A stretch of DNA of 64,000 bases, taken from NCBI GenBank assembly GCA_002423205.1, contig DIUZ01000026.1:124001-188000 (forward strand), given 5' to 3'. Numbering within the stretch: the stretch's first letter is position 1; every line of letters begins with the position of its first letter. This DNA comes from Micavibrio sp. UBA6145. GTDB taxonomy: Bacteria > Pseudomonadota > Alphaproteobacteria > Micavibrionales > UBA1664. A program made the translations under genes and the position numbers. The notes under the pieces are model-generated. The model worked only from the letters and a program-made list of their open reading frames with translations. It was not told the DNA's origin and made no database searches. Positions 48,563 to 57,620 of the stretch are shown piece by piece.

Positions 48563-49213
48563 ATGACAACATCTCCCATCCCTCAGTTAGCGCCGGAATT
48601 TGAAGCCATCCTGATGCTTCATGATGGAATCGCTGACGCCCTGGGCCAGATCAAAAGCAATCAGCTTCTGCCAGCTTCAGCCGCAAAAGAAATCCTGCAG
48701 AGCGCTGAACAATACCCCTACGCCCAGCTCACACAACCTGACGGCAAGCCGTACCTGGAAGTACGCATGGACGGTAAAGTCAAACGTCACTACATATTTG
48801 CCGATCCTGAAGAACCGTTTGATGCCTCGCGTATGGTCGTCATGACATGCGCGGTAAGCCTGGACCGTGGCGTTATCGTTGTGATGCCTGAAACCCTGTC
48901 ACGCGGCCCTGAAGCTGATTTTGTGATGTCCGCCAAGTACGGATGCTGCCCCGGCGGACGCACCATGATCTATTCAGATACCAGCCAATCGCGCGGTGTT
49001 TTCATGAACATGGCGTCTTCGGGCGGTGATGTCCGTGCTGAAATTCGCCAGGTCTGGGCACGCCTGCAAGGCAACGTGCTGGACGCAAATGGCATGAAAG
49101 CAATTGAACATCTGGCACTTGACCTGACAGGCCGATGCAGTTCGCACGAACATGCCCAGCGCACCGATCATACGCAAGCCAGCACATGGAAAGGCAAAGC
49201 CTTAACGCTTTAA
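48563..49213 (+). CDS. Unrecognised 216-aa partner protein
   Basis: 216 residues with a strong Shine-Dalgarno (AGGAG) and 8 bp from the upstream stop. Soluble, alpha/beta pattern: RMVVMTCAVSLDRGVIVVMPE, ADFVMSAKYGCCPGGRTMIY, ending in SSHEHAQRTDHTQ. It shares a CC pair with the upstream protein's C-terminal domain. Not recognised; possibly an immunity, chaperone or modifying partner of the 802-aa product (inference from operon position only). It overlaps the convergent MauE-like gene by 4 bp. Confidence 0.7.
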   Translation: MTTSPIPQLAPEFEAILMLHDGIADALGQIKSNQLLPASAAKEILQSAEQYPYAQLTQPDGKPYLEVRMDGKVKRHYIFADPEEPFDASRMVVMTCAVSLDRGVIVVMPETLSRGPEADFVMSAKYGCCPGGRTMIYSDTSQSRGVFMNMASSGGDVRAEIRQVWARLQGNVLDANGMKAIEHLALDLTGRCSSHEHAQRTDHTQASTWKGKALTL

Positions 49214-49677
49214 ACAAGCAGCATGTAGGCGGCCATTACCGACATAACCACATCTTCAAAGAGCGTGACCGTTGAAAGCGGCACGCTCAAAACATTTCCC
49301 ATGCAAGCGCAGTTTACGTTGTGGCCACGCTTCAATGCCACGCCCACGCCCAGCGCACTGAAGGCAAAAACCGCAATCGTCGCAACATACGTCGCATCCG
49401 GCGCAATATGCCCCAGATAGGCAAGCCCCAGGGCAAGCTCGATATACGGGTAAACATATCCGTAAGCCGGAACGTTCTGGGCCAGCAGATCATACTTCTG
49501 AAACCCGGCTTTGAATTTATCCGGGGTGAAAAGCTTCAATGACGCAAAGATGCACAAAGCCACGCCCATAAAGCCATGCATCCATCCGTGCACACTGTCA
49601 GGACTGATGAAATACCCTGCCAAGGCAGAAATTCCGGTAAGGACAAATAGCGGTCGATAGTTTTGAAAAGCGGACAT
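49210..49677 (-). CDS. MauE/DoxX-like redox-associated membrane protein
   Basis: 155 residues with about four hydrophobic helices (PLFVLTGISALAGYFISP, GFMGVALCIFASLKLFTP, IELALGLAYLGHIAP, IAVFAFSALGVGVALKRG) and a Cys-bearing C-terminal motif NCACMGNVLSVPLSTVTLFED, typical of the MauE/DoxX redox group. It may transfer electrons or thiols in the membrane. It is the only minus-strand gene of the islet. Confidence 0.75.
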   Translation of the reverse strand: MSAFQNYRPLFVLTGISALAGYFISPDSVHGWMHGFMGVALCIFASLKLFTPDKFKAGFQKYDLLAQNVPAYGYVYPYIELALGLAYLGHIAPDATYVATIAVFAFSALGVGVALKRGHNVNCACMGNVLSVPLSTVTLFEDVVMSVMAAYMLLV

Positions 49678-49738
49678 GTGCTTTTCTAGCGTGTTACCAA
49701 GCGCTCGTCACCTGTCTATGGACTATTATGCCCATAGA

Positions 49739-49754
49739 GGGCTCTTTTTATATG
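49739..49754. repeat. Right 16-bp direct repeat (putative attR)
   Basis: GGGCTCTTTTTATATG, identical to 44983-44998, two bases from the sugE stop codon. Confidence 0.75.
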
Positions 49755-49756
49755 TG

Positions 49757-50089
49757 TCACGCGCTGGTGAATTTCAGGCCGAGAATGGACACCAGCAGCA
49801 GCGCCAGAAACATAAGCCGCATCGGCGCGACCGATTCCTGGAACAGCATGATGCCCAGCATCGCAGCGCCCAGCGCGCCGATACCGACCCAGACGGCATA
49901 GGCCGTGCCGATCGGCAAAGTCTGCGCGGCCTTGGCCAGCAGGAACATACTGGCCGCCAGCGTGATCAGCGTAAAAACACTGGGCCATAATTTCGTGAAG
50001 CCTTGCGTGTATTTCAGGCCGATGGCCCAGCACACTTCCAGAAGACCGGCGATAACAAGATAGATCCATGCGATGGATGTCGGGGACAT
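49757..50089 (-). CDS. sugE: SMR-family guanidinium exporter SugE/Gdx
   Basis: 110 residues with four membrane helices: WIYLVIAGLLEVCWAIGLKY carries the essential Glu14-like residue, followed by VFTLITLAASMFLLAKAAQ, GTAYAVWVGIGALGAAMLG and RLMFLALLLVSILGLKF. The small-multidrug-resistance fold exports guanidinium in exchange for protons in the SugE/Gdx subgroup. A guanidine-III riboswitch 35 bp upstream supports that substrate. SD AGGAG is 7-8 nt before the ATG. Confidence 0.94.
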   Translation of the reverse strand: MSPTSIAWIYLVIAGLLEVCWAIGLKYTQGFTKLWPSVFTLITLAASMFLLAKAAQTLPIGTAYAVWVGIGALGAAMLGIMLFQESVAPMRLMFLALLLVSILGLKFTSA

Positions 50090-50123
50090 TAAGACAACTC
50101 CTTCAAAACAACGTTTTCAAAAA

Positions 50124-50166
50124 GCGTCGTCTTGTCTTAACCGGGTACGGCGCGTCTCGTCCGGGC
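50124..50166 (-). promoter_or_regulatory. Guanidine-III (ykkC-III) riboswitch upstream of sugE
   Basis: On the minus strand, the leader contains CCGGACGAG...CGCCGTACCCGG...GACAAGACG, which matches the compact guanidine-III aptamer almost base for base as I recall it (CCGGACGAG, CGCCGUACCCGG, GGACAAGACGG). The 41-nt core can form the double-hairpin pseudoknot. It ends 34 nt before the sugE ATG, close enough to control access to the ribosome-binding site. Confidence 0.85.
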
Positions 50167-50333
50167 AGCGCAGATATACATATCCCGGTGGCTGATTTCC
50201 ACCCCTGTAACTTTAAATCTTCTTTAAAATATAATGGGTTATGATGCGGATGCGTACGCGTATATATGCGCCAAATTTGCAGTTTTCTAACGGGACATGA
50301 TAACTATTCCCAATAGAAACAAAGGTGTAGTCG

Positions 50334-51152
50334 ATGCTTGAAAATATGGGCCACGGTAAAAATGTCTGGATCGTCGTGCATGAACGCGCCGCCGATATGG
50401 GCTCGTTCGGCGAATTTTTTGCCAAAAATGGCATCGACCCGACCGTATTCGTCGCACCGGAAACCAATTTTGCAGATCTCAACGCGTCTGAACCCGATGT
50501 CCTGATCGTCATGGGCGGCCCCATGGGCGTGTACGAAGCCGGCATCTATCCGTGGATGACGCCGGAAATCAATTTCATCAAGCGCCGCATCGAAGCGGAT
50601 AAACCGCTGCTCGGCGTATGTCTTGGATCGCAGATGATCGCATCCGCGCTTGGCGCACGCGTATTCAAGGGCAAAGAGATCGGCAAGGAAAAAGAAATCG
50701 GCCTGCACCCCGTCACGATGAATAGCGCCGGCATGCAGACGCCGCTGCGCCATCTTGATGCGTCGCAGACTTACATCACGCATTGGCACGGCGATACGTT
50801 CGAATTGCCGCGCGGCGCAATACTGCTTGGCTCTAGCGCAAAATACGAACATCAGGCCTACAGCTACGGCGACAAAGTCATGGCCGTACAATTCCACCCG
50901 GAAGTGAACGAACGTGTCCTGCGTTACTGGAAACAGGACTTTGCCAATGAACTGGCCGAAGTCGGCGGCTCGCGCGAACAACTCCGCGCTGATTTCAATG
51001 AACACGGTGAACGCCTGAAACAGGCTAATTTTAAATTCATCACCGGATGGCTGGAAAACGTATCGCCGCAAACCCTGGCCGCAAACGACTATGGTCGCAA
51101 TGCCGCATTGGCCACGCGTCAGCCGGGCATGCGTCTTACGCCTTCGGGCTGA
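50334..51152 (+). CDS. Class I glutamine amidotransferase-like protein
   Basis: 272 residues. The GATase1 nucleophile is in LLGVCLGSQMIASALG, with the catalytic His/Glu in VQFHPEVNERVL and MGGPMGVYEAGIYPW near the N-terminus. It resembles the GMP-synthase-like GATase group. The real acceptor is unknown. It is divergent from sugE. Confidence 0.88.
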   Translation: MLENMGHGKNVWIVVHERAADMGSFGEFFAKNGIDPTVFVAPETNFADLNASEPDVLIVMGGPMGVYEAGIYPWMTPEINFIKRRIEADKPLLGVCLGSQMIASALGARVFKGKEIGKEKEIGLHPVTMNSAGMQTPLRHLDASQTYITHWHGDTFELPRGAILLGSSAKYEHQAYSYGDKVMAVQFHPEVNERVLRYWKQDFANELAEVGGSREQLRADFNEHGERLKQANFKFITGWLENVSPQTLAANDYGRNAALATRQPGMRLTPSG

Positions 51153-51365
51153 TTATTCTTCAAAACCTTTAAGCATGGTCATCGCCGCCTGGCGATCGCT
51201 GGCCTTGAGTTTTAAAAACGCTTCGCGTGCCTTTTTAGTGTCGGCGGGCGTGCCGCTTTCAGCAGCCGCCTTCAATGCCACCACCGCCGGGTTATTCGCC
51301 CCGCAGATAAAGGTCAGCGTTTTCGCAAGCGAGGCCATACCGGCCTGATCAATCTTTAAATCCAT
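51153..51365 (-). CDS. Small helical hypothetical protein (70 aa)
   Basis: 70 residues from the ATG at 51365, which has an AGGAG SD; the much longer frame upstream overlaps dusB and is not used. Helical and acidic/Lys-rich (AESGTPADTKKAREAFLKLK, DRQAAMTMLKGFEE). Function unknown. Confidence 0.55.
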   Translation of the reverse strand: MDLKIDQAGMASLAKTLTFICGANNPAVVALKAAAESGTPADTKKAREAFLKLKASDRQAAMTMLKGFEE

Positions 51366-51435
51366 ATCCGTCTCCTGATACGCGTAACAGCGTATACCTT
51401 GCGTTTCATAACCCATACCTCTAATTTTGAAGCGC

Positions 51436-52425
51436 ATGAAACCCATCAAAATCGGCCCTGTAGAGATTGAGACACCTGTCTTTCTGGCACCCATGACCGG
51501 TGTCAGCGACCTGCCGTTCCGAAAACTGGTCAAATCATTCGGTGCGGGCCTCGTCTTCTCCGAAATGATCGCGTCGCGCCCGATGCTGGAGGAAGCAAAA
51601 CGAAACACCCTGCGCCCCGCCGATTACGCGCTTGAAACACCCATGGCCGTGCAGCTTGCAGGATGCGAACCCGACATGATGGCGCAGGCCGCCAAAATTA
51701 ATGAACAACGCGGTGCCGCCATCATCGACATCAATTTTGGATGCCCGGTTAAAAAAGTCGTGAAAAATTTCGCGGGCTCCGCCCTGATGCGGGATGAGCC
51801 GCTGGCGGCCGCAATCATGGAAGAAACGGTCAAGGCCGTGTCGGTGCCGGTCACGGTCAAAATGCGCCTCGGCTGGGATTTCGATTGCATCAACGCCCCC
51901 AGGCTTGCCCGCATTGCACAGGATCTGGGCGTGCAGATGGTGACCATTCACGGACGCACCCGCAACCAGCTCTACACCGGCACCGCCGACTGGGACGCCG
52001 TGCGCGCGGTAAAAGATGCGGTTTCCATTCCCGTTATCATCAACGGCGATATCGTCGACGAACACACAGCACGCATGGCCATTCAAAAATCCGGCGCTGA
52101 CGGCGTGATGATCGGACGTGGTGCCTATGGCCGCCCATGGGCATTGCGCCAGATCATGGACGCATTGACCGGACAGCACATCCCGGCTGACCCTGATCCA
52201 TCACAGGTACTGGATATTGTCCTGAATCATTACGACGCCATTCTCGCGCATTACGGCACCCATGTCGGCGTGCCGCTTGCGCGCAAACATATCGGCTGGT
52301 ACTGCGACAATTTCTCTGGGGCAGACGATGCGCGCGCCGTCGTCAACCGCCTGAATGACCCGGATCAGGTACGCGCCGCATTGCGCGATCATTTTGCCAA
52401 TCTGCAATTGCCGCTGGCGGCATAA
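51436..52425 (+). CDS. dusB: tRNA-dihydrouridine synthase DusB
   Basis: 329 residues from the ATG at 51436. FMN-binding TIM barrel with VFLAPMTGVSDLPFRKL, INFGCPVKKVVKNFAGSALM (catalytic Cys), TIHGRTRNQLYTGTADW and MIGRGAYGRPW. It reduces uridine to dihydrouridine in tRNA D-loops. A weak terminator hairpin follows. Confidence 0.95.
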   Translation: MKPIKIGPVEIETPVFLAPMTGVSDLPFRKLVKSFGAGLVFSEMIASRPMLEEAKRNTLRPADYALETPMAVQLAGCEPDMMAQAAKINEQRGAAIIDINFGCPVKKVVKNFAGSALMRDEPLAAAIMEETVKAVSVPVTVKMRLGWDFDCINAPRLARIAQDLGVQMVTIHGRTRNQLYTGTADWDAVRAVKDAVSIPVIINGDIVDEHTARMAIQKSGADGVMIGRGAYGRPWALRQIMDALTGQHIPADPDPSQVLDIVLNHYDAILAHYGTHVGVPLARKHIGWYCDNFSGADDARAVVNRLNDPDQVRAALRDHFANLQLPLAA

Positions 52426-52430
52426 AAAAA

Positions 52431-52453
52431 GACCCGGTTTCCCGGGGCTTTTG
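52431..52453. terminator. Weak hairpin between dusB and the DUF4142 gene
   Basis: CCCGG pairs with CCGGG around a TTTC loop, A run before and CTTTT after; convergent genes share it. Confidence 0.5.
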
Positions 52454-52455
52454 AA

Positions 52456-52980
52456 TTAGTTCAGATGGTCGACCTTGTCTTCCAGCGTATTGGCATGGTC
52501 CTTGTGGGCCTGCAACGTCGGCAGTGTTTCTGCCGCGAATGCTTTCAGCGCGGCATGGTCGCCGTCTTTCGCATATTTATCGAACAGTTTGACGGCCTTA
52601 CGGTGAGCATCTTGCTGCTCGTCCGCATACTCTTCGTCAAAATCGTTTGCGTCTTCGGCTTTCAGTTCATCCAGTTCCTTCTGGTGCTTTTTGTCCAGCG
52701 TGGTTGCAACAGAAGCGCCAAGGCCGTTGGCATCAGCGATCGTTTTCAGTTTCGCGCCGGCAGCCGTGTGATCATCAATGACCTTCTGAGCAAAGGCTTT
52801 GACGTCTGCATTGATCGAACGGGTCAGGGCCAGCTTGCTGCTCTCGACTTCAAACAGATTGGACACCGAAGCCTTCTGTACGAATTCATCCGCTTTGAGC
52901 GTGCCGATGGCATGGGCCTGCGGGGCGAAGGCGGCAACGGTCAGGGCCGTCAGTGCCAGTGTCTTGATCGTATGTTTCAT
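52456..52980 (-). CDS. Secreted DUF4142 (ferritin-like) protein
   Basis: 174 residues. Signal peptide (LALTALTVAAFAPQAHA) and a helical DUF4142 domain with DEFVQKASVSNLFEVESSKLA, VKAFAQKVIDDHTAAGAKL and LPTLQAHKDHANTLED, the last containing the usual His pattern. Role in the periplasm unknown; the family is often stress-induced. Confidence 0.9.
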   Translation of the reverse strand: MKHTIKTLALTALTVAAFAPQAHAIGTLKADEFVQKASVSNLFEVESSKLALTRSINADVKAFAQKVIDDHTAAGAKLKTIADANGLGASVATTLDKKHQKELDELKAEDANDFDEEYADEQQDAHRKAVKLFDKYAKDGDHAALKAFAAETLPTLQAHKDHANTLEDKVDHLN

Positions 52981-53118
52981 GAAATACCTTTCAAAGCAGG
53001 TTGGTTACGGTGGATTCAACATATGAGGTGGTTAAAAGTTCCTGTAAAACGTGAAAATTGCCATAATGGAACAGCAACTTACTTGACGCAGAAACCCCGT
53101 TCGCCGCACATTCCGCCC

Positions 53119-54375
53119 ATGCTTTCTTTTGACGTCCTGCGCACCCGCGATCTTCGCCGCCTGATCTATACCCGCTTCTTTACGACACTGGCGCTGATGG
53201 CGCAGGCCGTCATCGTCGGCTGGCAGATTTACGATCTGACCAAGGACCCGTTCATGCTGGGCCTCACCGGTCTGGCCGAGGCCGTCCCCGCCCTGATCTG
53301 CGCATTATTCGCCGGGCACATCGTCGATACATCGCGCCCGCACCACGTCTATCACCTGGCCATTGTTGTTCTTGGTCTCAACACGCTGATGCTGATGCTG
53401 GTCGGCGGCGGGTATATCCCCCTGCCCCGTCACATTGTGATCTGGATGCTGTTTGTCGGCGTATTCTTTTCCGGGCTTGCCCGGGCCTTTACCATGCCGT
53501 CCTCGGCAACACTGATCCCGACCATCGTGCCGCGCCCGCAACTCTCAGGCGCAAATGCATGGATATCATCGGTCTTTCAGGCAGGCGCCGTTGGCGGGCC
53601 CGCCATTGCCGGCATTATCTATGGCGGTTACGGCGCGTCGGTTGCGTGGATCATGCCTGTTGCGTGTTTCGTCGTCGCGGCCGCGTTCTCATCCACGCTC
53701 AACCCCACTTACAATGAACGTGCGCCGCGCACGGAAACAGCCACGCAAAGCATTCTCTCCGGCTGGCGCTTCATTTTAAAAAGTCCGGTCATCCTGTCGG
53801 TCATGGCGCTCGATATGTTTGCCGTGCTGTTTGGCGGCGCGGTCGCCATGCTGCCCGCCTACGCGGATGAAGTGCTCAATGTCGGCCCCGAAGGACTGGG
53901 TGCGCTGCGTGCCGCACCGGCTGTTGGTTCGGTCCTGATCGGCCTGTGGCTGGCGGTGCGTCCCATGCGTCATTTGTCCGGCACGCGCCTGTTATGGGTA
54001 TTTGCCGGTTTCGGCGTCAGCATGATCGGCTTTGGCCTGTCGCATGATTTCTGGCTGTCCATGGTCTTCCTGGCCGCCAGCGGCATTTTCGATGGCATCA
54101 ACATGGTCATCCGCGGCACCATCGTCCAGTTGCTGACCCCGACCGACATGATGGGCCGCGTCTCCAGCATCAAGTCGATGTTTGTTATTTCTTCCAATGA
54201 GATAGGATCGTTCGAATCCGGCACCGCCGCCGCCATCATGGGCCTTGTCCCGTCCATCGTATTCGGCGGCGCGGCAACCCTTGCGGTTGTCGGTGCGATT
54301 GCTATTTTATCGCCATCCCTAAGAAGAACGATTATAGATAGCCATCATGACGGCGACCACAAACCAGCCACCTGA
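53119..54375 (+). CDS. MFS transporter (Enterobactin-exporter-like group)
   Basis: 418 residues from the ATG at 53119; the long upstream extension of the frame runs antisense to the DUF4142 gene and is not used. About twelve membrane helices and MFS pattern, with [23 protein letters not shown] at the start, [13 protein letters not shown] after helix 2 and [12 protein letters not shown] before the second half. The substrate is not predictable. The 3' end overlaps queH by 29 bp. Confidence 0.85.
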   Translation: MLSFDVLRTRDLRRLIYTRFFTTLALMAQAVIVGWQIYDLTKDPFMLGLTGLAEAVPALICALFAGHIVDTSRPHHVYHLAIVVLGLNTLMLMLVGGGYIPLPRHIVIWMLFVGVFFSGLARAFTMPSSATLIPTIVPRPQLSGANAWISSVFQAGAVGGPAIAGIIYGGYGASVAWIMPVACFVVAAAFSSTLNPTYNERAPRTETATQSILSGWRFILKSPVILSVMALDMFAVLFGGAVAMLPAYADEVLNVGPEGLGALRAAPAVGSVLIGLWLAVRPMRHLSGTRLLWVFAGFGVSMIGFGLSHDFWLSMVFLAASGIFDGINMVIRGTIVQLLTPTDMMGRVSSIKSMFVISSNEIGSFESGTAAAIMGLVPSIVFGGAATLAVVGAIAILSPSLRRTIIDSHHDGDHKPAT

Positions 54376-55027
54376 AATCCGCATGCATCTCCCCGTTCCG
54401 GGCGGCGCAGGCAAGGTATTGCTGCATTCCTGCTGCGCCCCGTGTTCGGGCGAAGTGATGGAAGCCATGGTCGCATCCGGCCTCGACATCACCATCTATT
54501 TCTACAATCCCAACATCCACCCGCGCGAGGAATACGAGCTGCGCAAAAACGAAAATATCCGTTTCGCAGAAAAAATGGGCATCCCCTTCATCGATGCGGA
54601 TTACGACACGTCCAACTGGTTTGAACGCGTTAAGGGTATGGAATGGGAACCGGAACGCGGCAAGCGCTGCACCGAATGTTTCGACATGCGCTTTGAGCGC
54701 ACCGCGCTGTACGCGCATGAGAACGGCTTCCCCGTCTACACATCATGCCTTGGCATTTCGCGCTGGAAAAACATGGAACAGATCAACGGCTGCGGCCACC
54801 GCGCCGCCGACCGGTACGAAGACGTATCATACTGGGATTACAACTGGCGCAAAAAAGGCGGTGGCGCCCGCATGATTGAAATATCAAAACGCGAAGAATT
54901 TTATCAGCAGGAATATTGCGGCTGCGTCTATTCATGGCGCGATACCAACAAGCACCGCATGTCACAGGGTCGCCCCAAAATCGAAATCGGCAAAAAATTC
55001 TACAACGCCGAAACCACGGGCGAATAA
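54347..55027 (+). CDS. queH: Epoxyqueuosine reductase QueH
   Basis: 226 residues of the DUF208/QueH family. The N-terminal [18 protein letters not shown] carries the adjacent Cys pair for the Fe-S cluster and metal, with [17 protein letters not shown] and [10 protein letters not shown] supplying the other Cys residues. It performs the last step of queuosine biosynthesis in organisms without QueG. It overlaps the MFS gene end by 29 bp. Confidence 0.93.
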   Translation: MTATTNQPPEIRMHLPVPGGAGKVLLHSCCAPCSGEVMEAMVASGLDITIYFYNPNIHPREEYELRKNENIRFAEKMGIPFIDADYDTSNWFERVKGMEWEPERGKRCTECFDMRFERTALYAHENGFPVYTSCLGISRWKNMEQINGCGHRAADRYEDVSYWDYNWRKKGGGARMIEISKREEFYQQEYCGCVYSWRDTNKHRMSQGRPKIEIGKKFYNAETTGE

Positions 55028-55060
55028 TAACCTTTATCTTATTAAGCTTCGGAACATCTT

Positions 55061-55100
55061 GCCGCTTGTCTTGGTTTGCAAAACACCAAGGCAATGCGGC
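55061..55100. terminator. Long imperfect hairpin between queH and the ABC-F gene
   Basis: GCCGC-TTG-t-CTTGGT pairs with ACCAAG-g-CAA-t-GCGGC around a 9-nt A-rich loop, a stem of about 14 pairs with two small irregularities. No strong T run follows. Convergent genes flank it, so it probably ends both transcripts. Confidence 0.55.
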
Positions 55101-55108
55101 ACGTCGTT

Positions 55109-56923
55109 TTATTGGGTCATATCTTCAAGTTCGACCCAGCGCGCCAGTGACGCCGCCAGATTTTTCTTAGCCCGTTCCAGATAACGGTTGGTCTGCGCGA
55201 ATCCGTCCTTGTCCTGCATGTAAAAATTGCTGTCCTGTAATTTTACCGTCAGGTCGGTAATCTCCGCCTCGTATCCGGCAATCTTGGCGGGAAGATTGTC
55301 CAGCTCATGCTGTAGCTTGAATGTCAGTTTCTTCGAAGGGGTCTTTGGTGCCGATTCCGCAACCTTTGCCTTTTCTTTCTTCTCTTCTTTTTTCTGCGCA
55401 GCCTGCGCGTTGGTCTTCATCTCAAGATAATCGCTGTAACCACCGACACACATGTCGATCTTGCCATCACCCTCGAACGCAATGATCTTGGATACGGTCT
55501 GATCCAGGAAGTCACGGTCATGCGACACTACAATCAATGTACCCTTATAGGCCGAGAGAACTTCCTCCAGCATATCCAGCGTTTCCATGTCCAGGTCGTT
55601 GGTCGGCTCATCCAAAATCAGGAGATTGCCCGGATTGGCCAGAATACGGGCCAGCAGCAAACGGTTTTTCTGCCCGCCTGAAAGTATGCCCACCGCCGAC
55701 AGCGCATCGCCCGGATCGAACAGGAAGTCTTTCAAATATCCGCACACATGGCGCGTCTTGCCCATGACATCGATATAATCCCCGCCATTCGGCAACAGCG
55801 TACGCCATAGCGACCAGTCATTGCGCAGTTCCTTACGCTGCTGGTCGAAATACGACATCTGCAAATCGCGTGCGCGTTTGATCGTGCCCGCATCCGGCGT
55901 CAGTTCGTTGACCAGAAGTTTCAGGAAAGTCGATTTACCCGACCCGTTGCGCCCAAGGACGCCGATACGGTCGCCGCGCAAAATGCGCAGCGAGAAACTG
56001 TCGAGAATTTTCTTTTCGCCAAAACTTTTATAGACTTTGGTAAATTCGCTGATGATCTTGGACCCAAGCTCGACGTCCTGTTCCTCGACTTCAATCTTCG
56101 CAACCATGCGCCGGTAAGACGACACATCGGCGCGCAGCCTGCTGCGCTCGGCCTTCATAGTCTCAAGGCGTTTCTGGTTGCGTTTGCGACGCGCGGGCAC
56201 GCCGCGCGCGGCCCATTCTTCTTCCATCTCCAGCCATTTCTGGCGGTTTTTAAGCTCGCGCGATTCCTGCTCGATCATCATCGTCTGCCAGTCTTCAAAC
56301 CCGGCAAACCCTTCCGGGCAGATGCGGCAGCGCCCGCGGTCCAGCCAGAACACCTTGTCCGACATGTTCGAAAGGAACGCCCGGTCGTGCGACACGCACA
56401 CGACAGCCCCGCGAAAACCTTTAAGATAATTTTCAAGCCATTCGATGATATCGAGGTCAAGATGATTGGTCGGTTCATCCAGCAAAAGGATATCCGGATC
56501 TTCCACCAGCGCGCGTGCCAGCGCCGCGCGGCGCAACTGCCCGCCTGAGAGATTATCCATGACCCATTCCGGGTCCAGGTCCAGCGGGTGCAGCACCGCG
56601 TCGATGCGGTAATCCACGGCGGCGTGTTCATCGCCAGCGCGCACATGTTCCTGCACGAATTCGCGTAAAGTCTGGCCCTTTTTCTGCGGGATGTCCTGCT
56701 GAAGGTAACCGATGACCGTGCCCTCAAGCTGCCAGCGTTCGCCGTCATCCAGCTGGCGGTGACCGGTGATCAGGTTCATCAGCGTGGTCTTGCCCGCGCC
56801 GTTCTTGCCGATCAGCGCGATTTTGTCGCCCTCGAGGATCGAAAACTCCATGTTTTCGAACAGCGGCTTTTTGCCGAACGTCACAAGCGCGTCACGGACA
56901 TGAAGAAGAAGTTTTTCAGGCAT
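55109..56923 (-). CDS. uup: ABC-F ATPase (Uup-like)
   Basis: 604 residues with two ABC domains (Walker A GKNGAGKTTLMNL and GRNGSGKSTFLKLL; signatures LSGGQLRRAALARAL and LSGGQKNRLLLARIL; Walker B DILLLDEPTNHLD and LLILDEPTNDLD), a linker between them and a C-terminal coiled coil (about 525-604). ABC-F proteins act on ribosomes or DNA, not in transport. The long coiled coil favours the Uup subgroup. Confidence 0.88.
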   Translation of the reverse strand: MPEKLLLHVRDALVTFGKKPLFENMEFSILEGDKIALIGKNGAGKTTLMNLITGHRQLDDGERWQLEGTVIGYLQQDIPQKKGQTLREFVQEHVRAGDEHAAVDYRIDAVLHPLDLDPEWVMDNLSGGQLRRAALARALVEDPDILLLDEPTNHLDLDIIEWLENYLKGFRGAVVCVSHDRAFLSNMSDKVFWLDRGRCRICPEGFAGFEDWQTMMIEQESRELKNRQKWLEMEEEWAARGVPARRKRNQKRLETMKAERSRLRADVSSYRRMVAKIEVEEQDVELGSKIISEFTKVYKSFGEKKILDSFSLRILRGDRIGVLGRNGSGKSTFLKLLVNELTPDAGTIKRARDLQMSYFDQQRKELRNDWSLWRTLLPNGGDYIDVMGKTRHVCGYLKDFLFDPGDALSAVGILSGGQKNRLLLARILANPGNLLILDEPTNDLDMETLDMLEEVLSAYKGTLIVVSHDRDFLDQTVSKIIAFEGDGKIDMCVGGYSDYLEMKTNAQAAQKKEEKKEKAKVAESAPKTPSKKLTFKLQHELDNLPAKIAGYEAEITDLTVKLQDSNFYMQDKDGFAQTNRYLERAKKNLAASLARWVELEDMTQ

Positions 56924-56934
56924 GGGAGTTTATC

Positions 56935-57510
56935 TCACGTCAGCGCACGGCGACGCAAGACAGCCATAAAGATAAAGGCCAAATGCAGAAACACCAAAGC
57001 AGCGGGGTAAAGAGTTGTAACAATGGTAATATTATTCAGGGCAAATAAAGCTAGACCAAATTTGATGACGGCGGCCCAGTATTCCGAAAGCGCCTCATCC
57101 CATGGTTTCCACCATGACTTGCGGAATGTCGGCCAGAACGCCAGCGTATCGATCACCGTGATCAGCACAATGGCCAGAAGCGGGCTTTGCGCGGCAAGCC
57201 AGAGCGGAATCGCAGTCAACGCCGCAATAAAGGCAGCCCAATCGCTACGCGTAATTATTTTTTCACCTACTTTGAACGACCAGATTGTAATGCCACCGCA
57301 AATCAGTGCGGTCAGGCCAGTTACCCAAGCACCAGGGCCTGCGCCATCCTGCAACTGTAACAAAAAGGCAATACCGGTCAGAAGCGTCCATACCAGCCAC
57401 GAAAACACGTGCGGATGCACCGTGCCTTTGTACATACCCCTCAAATAGGGGATATATCCGACAAGCCCGACGACGACGCTGATAATACCCAAAGTGGTTT
57501 TGATATCCAT
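56935..57510 (-). CDS. Six- to seven-helix integral membrane protein (191 aa)
   Basis: 191 residues from the ATG at 57510. Hydrophobic segments ISVVVGLVGYIPYLRGMY, FSWLVWTLLTGIAFLLQL, WVTGLTALICGGITIWSF, AAFIAALTAIPLWLAAQS, LLAIVLITVIDTLAFWPT and AAVIKFGLALFALNNITI, with a further one at the end. Not recognised. The first half faintly resembles PQ-loop/SWEET topology. It lies 11 bp upstream of the ABC-F gene in the direction of transcription. Confidence 0.6.
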   Translation of the reverse strand: MDIKTTLGIISVVVGLVGYIPYLRGMYKGTVHPHVFSWLVWTLLTGIAFLLQLQDGAGPGAWVTGLTALICGGITIWSFKVGEKIITRSDWAAFIAALTAIPLWLAAQSPLLAIVLITVIDTLAFWPTFRKSWWKPWDEALSEYWAAVIKFGLALFALNNITIVTTLYPAALVFLHLAFIFMAVLRRRALT

Positions 57511-57620
57511 TCGGGGGCGACTATACAGACCGACCCTCCGCCATGCCACTTCACGTTTTTATATTATGGCAATAACCCTTTCCTTTGCAGGTCCCGCAAT
57601 CACCGGTATCCTGTTTGCCC

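Larger units (their letters stand above)
44983..49754. mobile_element. Putative 4.76-kb islet inserted behind tRNA-Ser
   Basis: The two perfect 16-bp copies bracket six genes or ORFs that are unfamiliar. The right copy touches the 3' end of sugE. In the reconstructed empty site, tRNA-Ser and sugE would be convergent and share one bidirectional terminator. No integrase or transposase is visible inside, so the element would be a non-autonomous or decayed insertion. Confidence 0.6.

Noticed and set aside
51366..51608. Long N-terminal extension of the 70-aa helical protein
   Set aside because: It overlaps dusB antisense; the ATG at 51365 has a proper AGGAG.
52465..53118. Upstream extension of the MFS frame by 218 codons
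   Set aside because: It is antisense to the DUF4142 gene, is not MFS-like, and the ATG at 53119 gives a normal transporter N-terminus.
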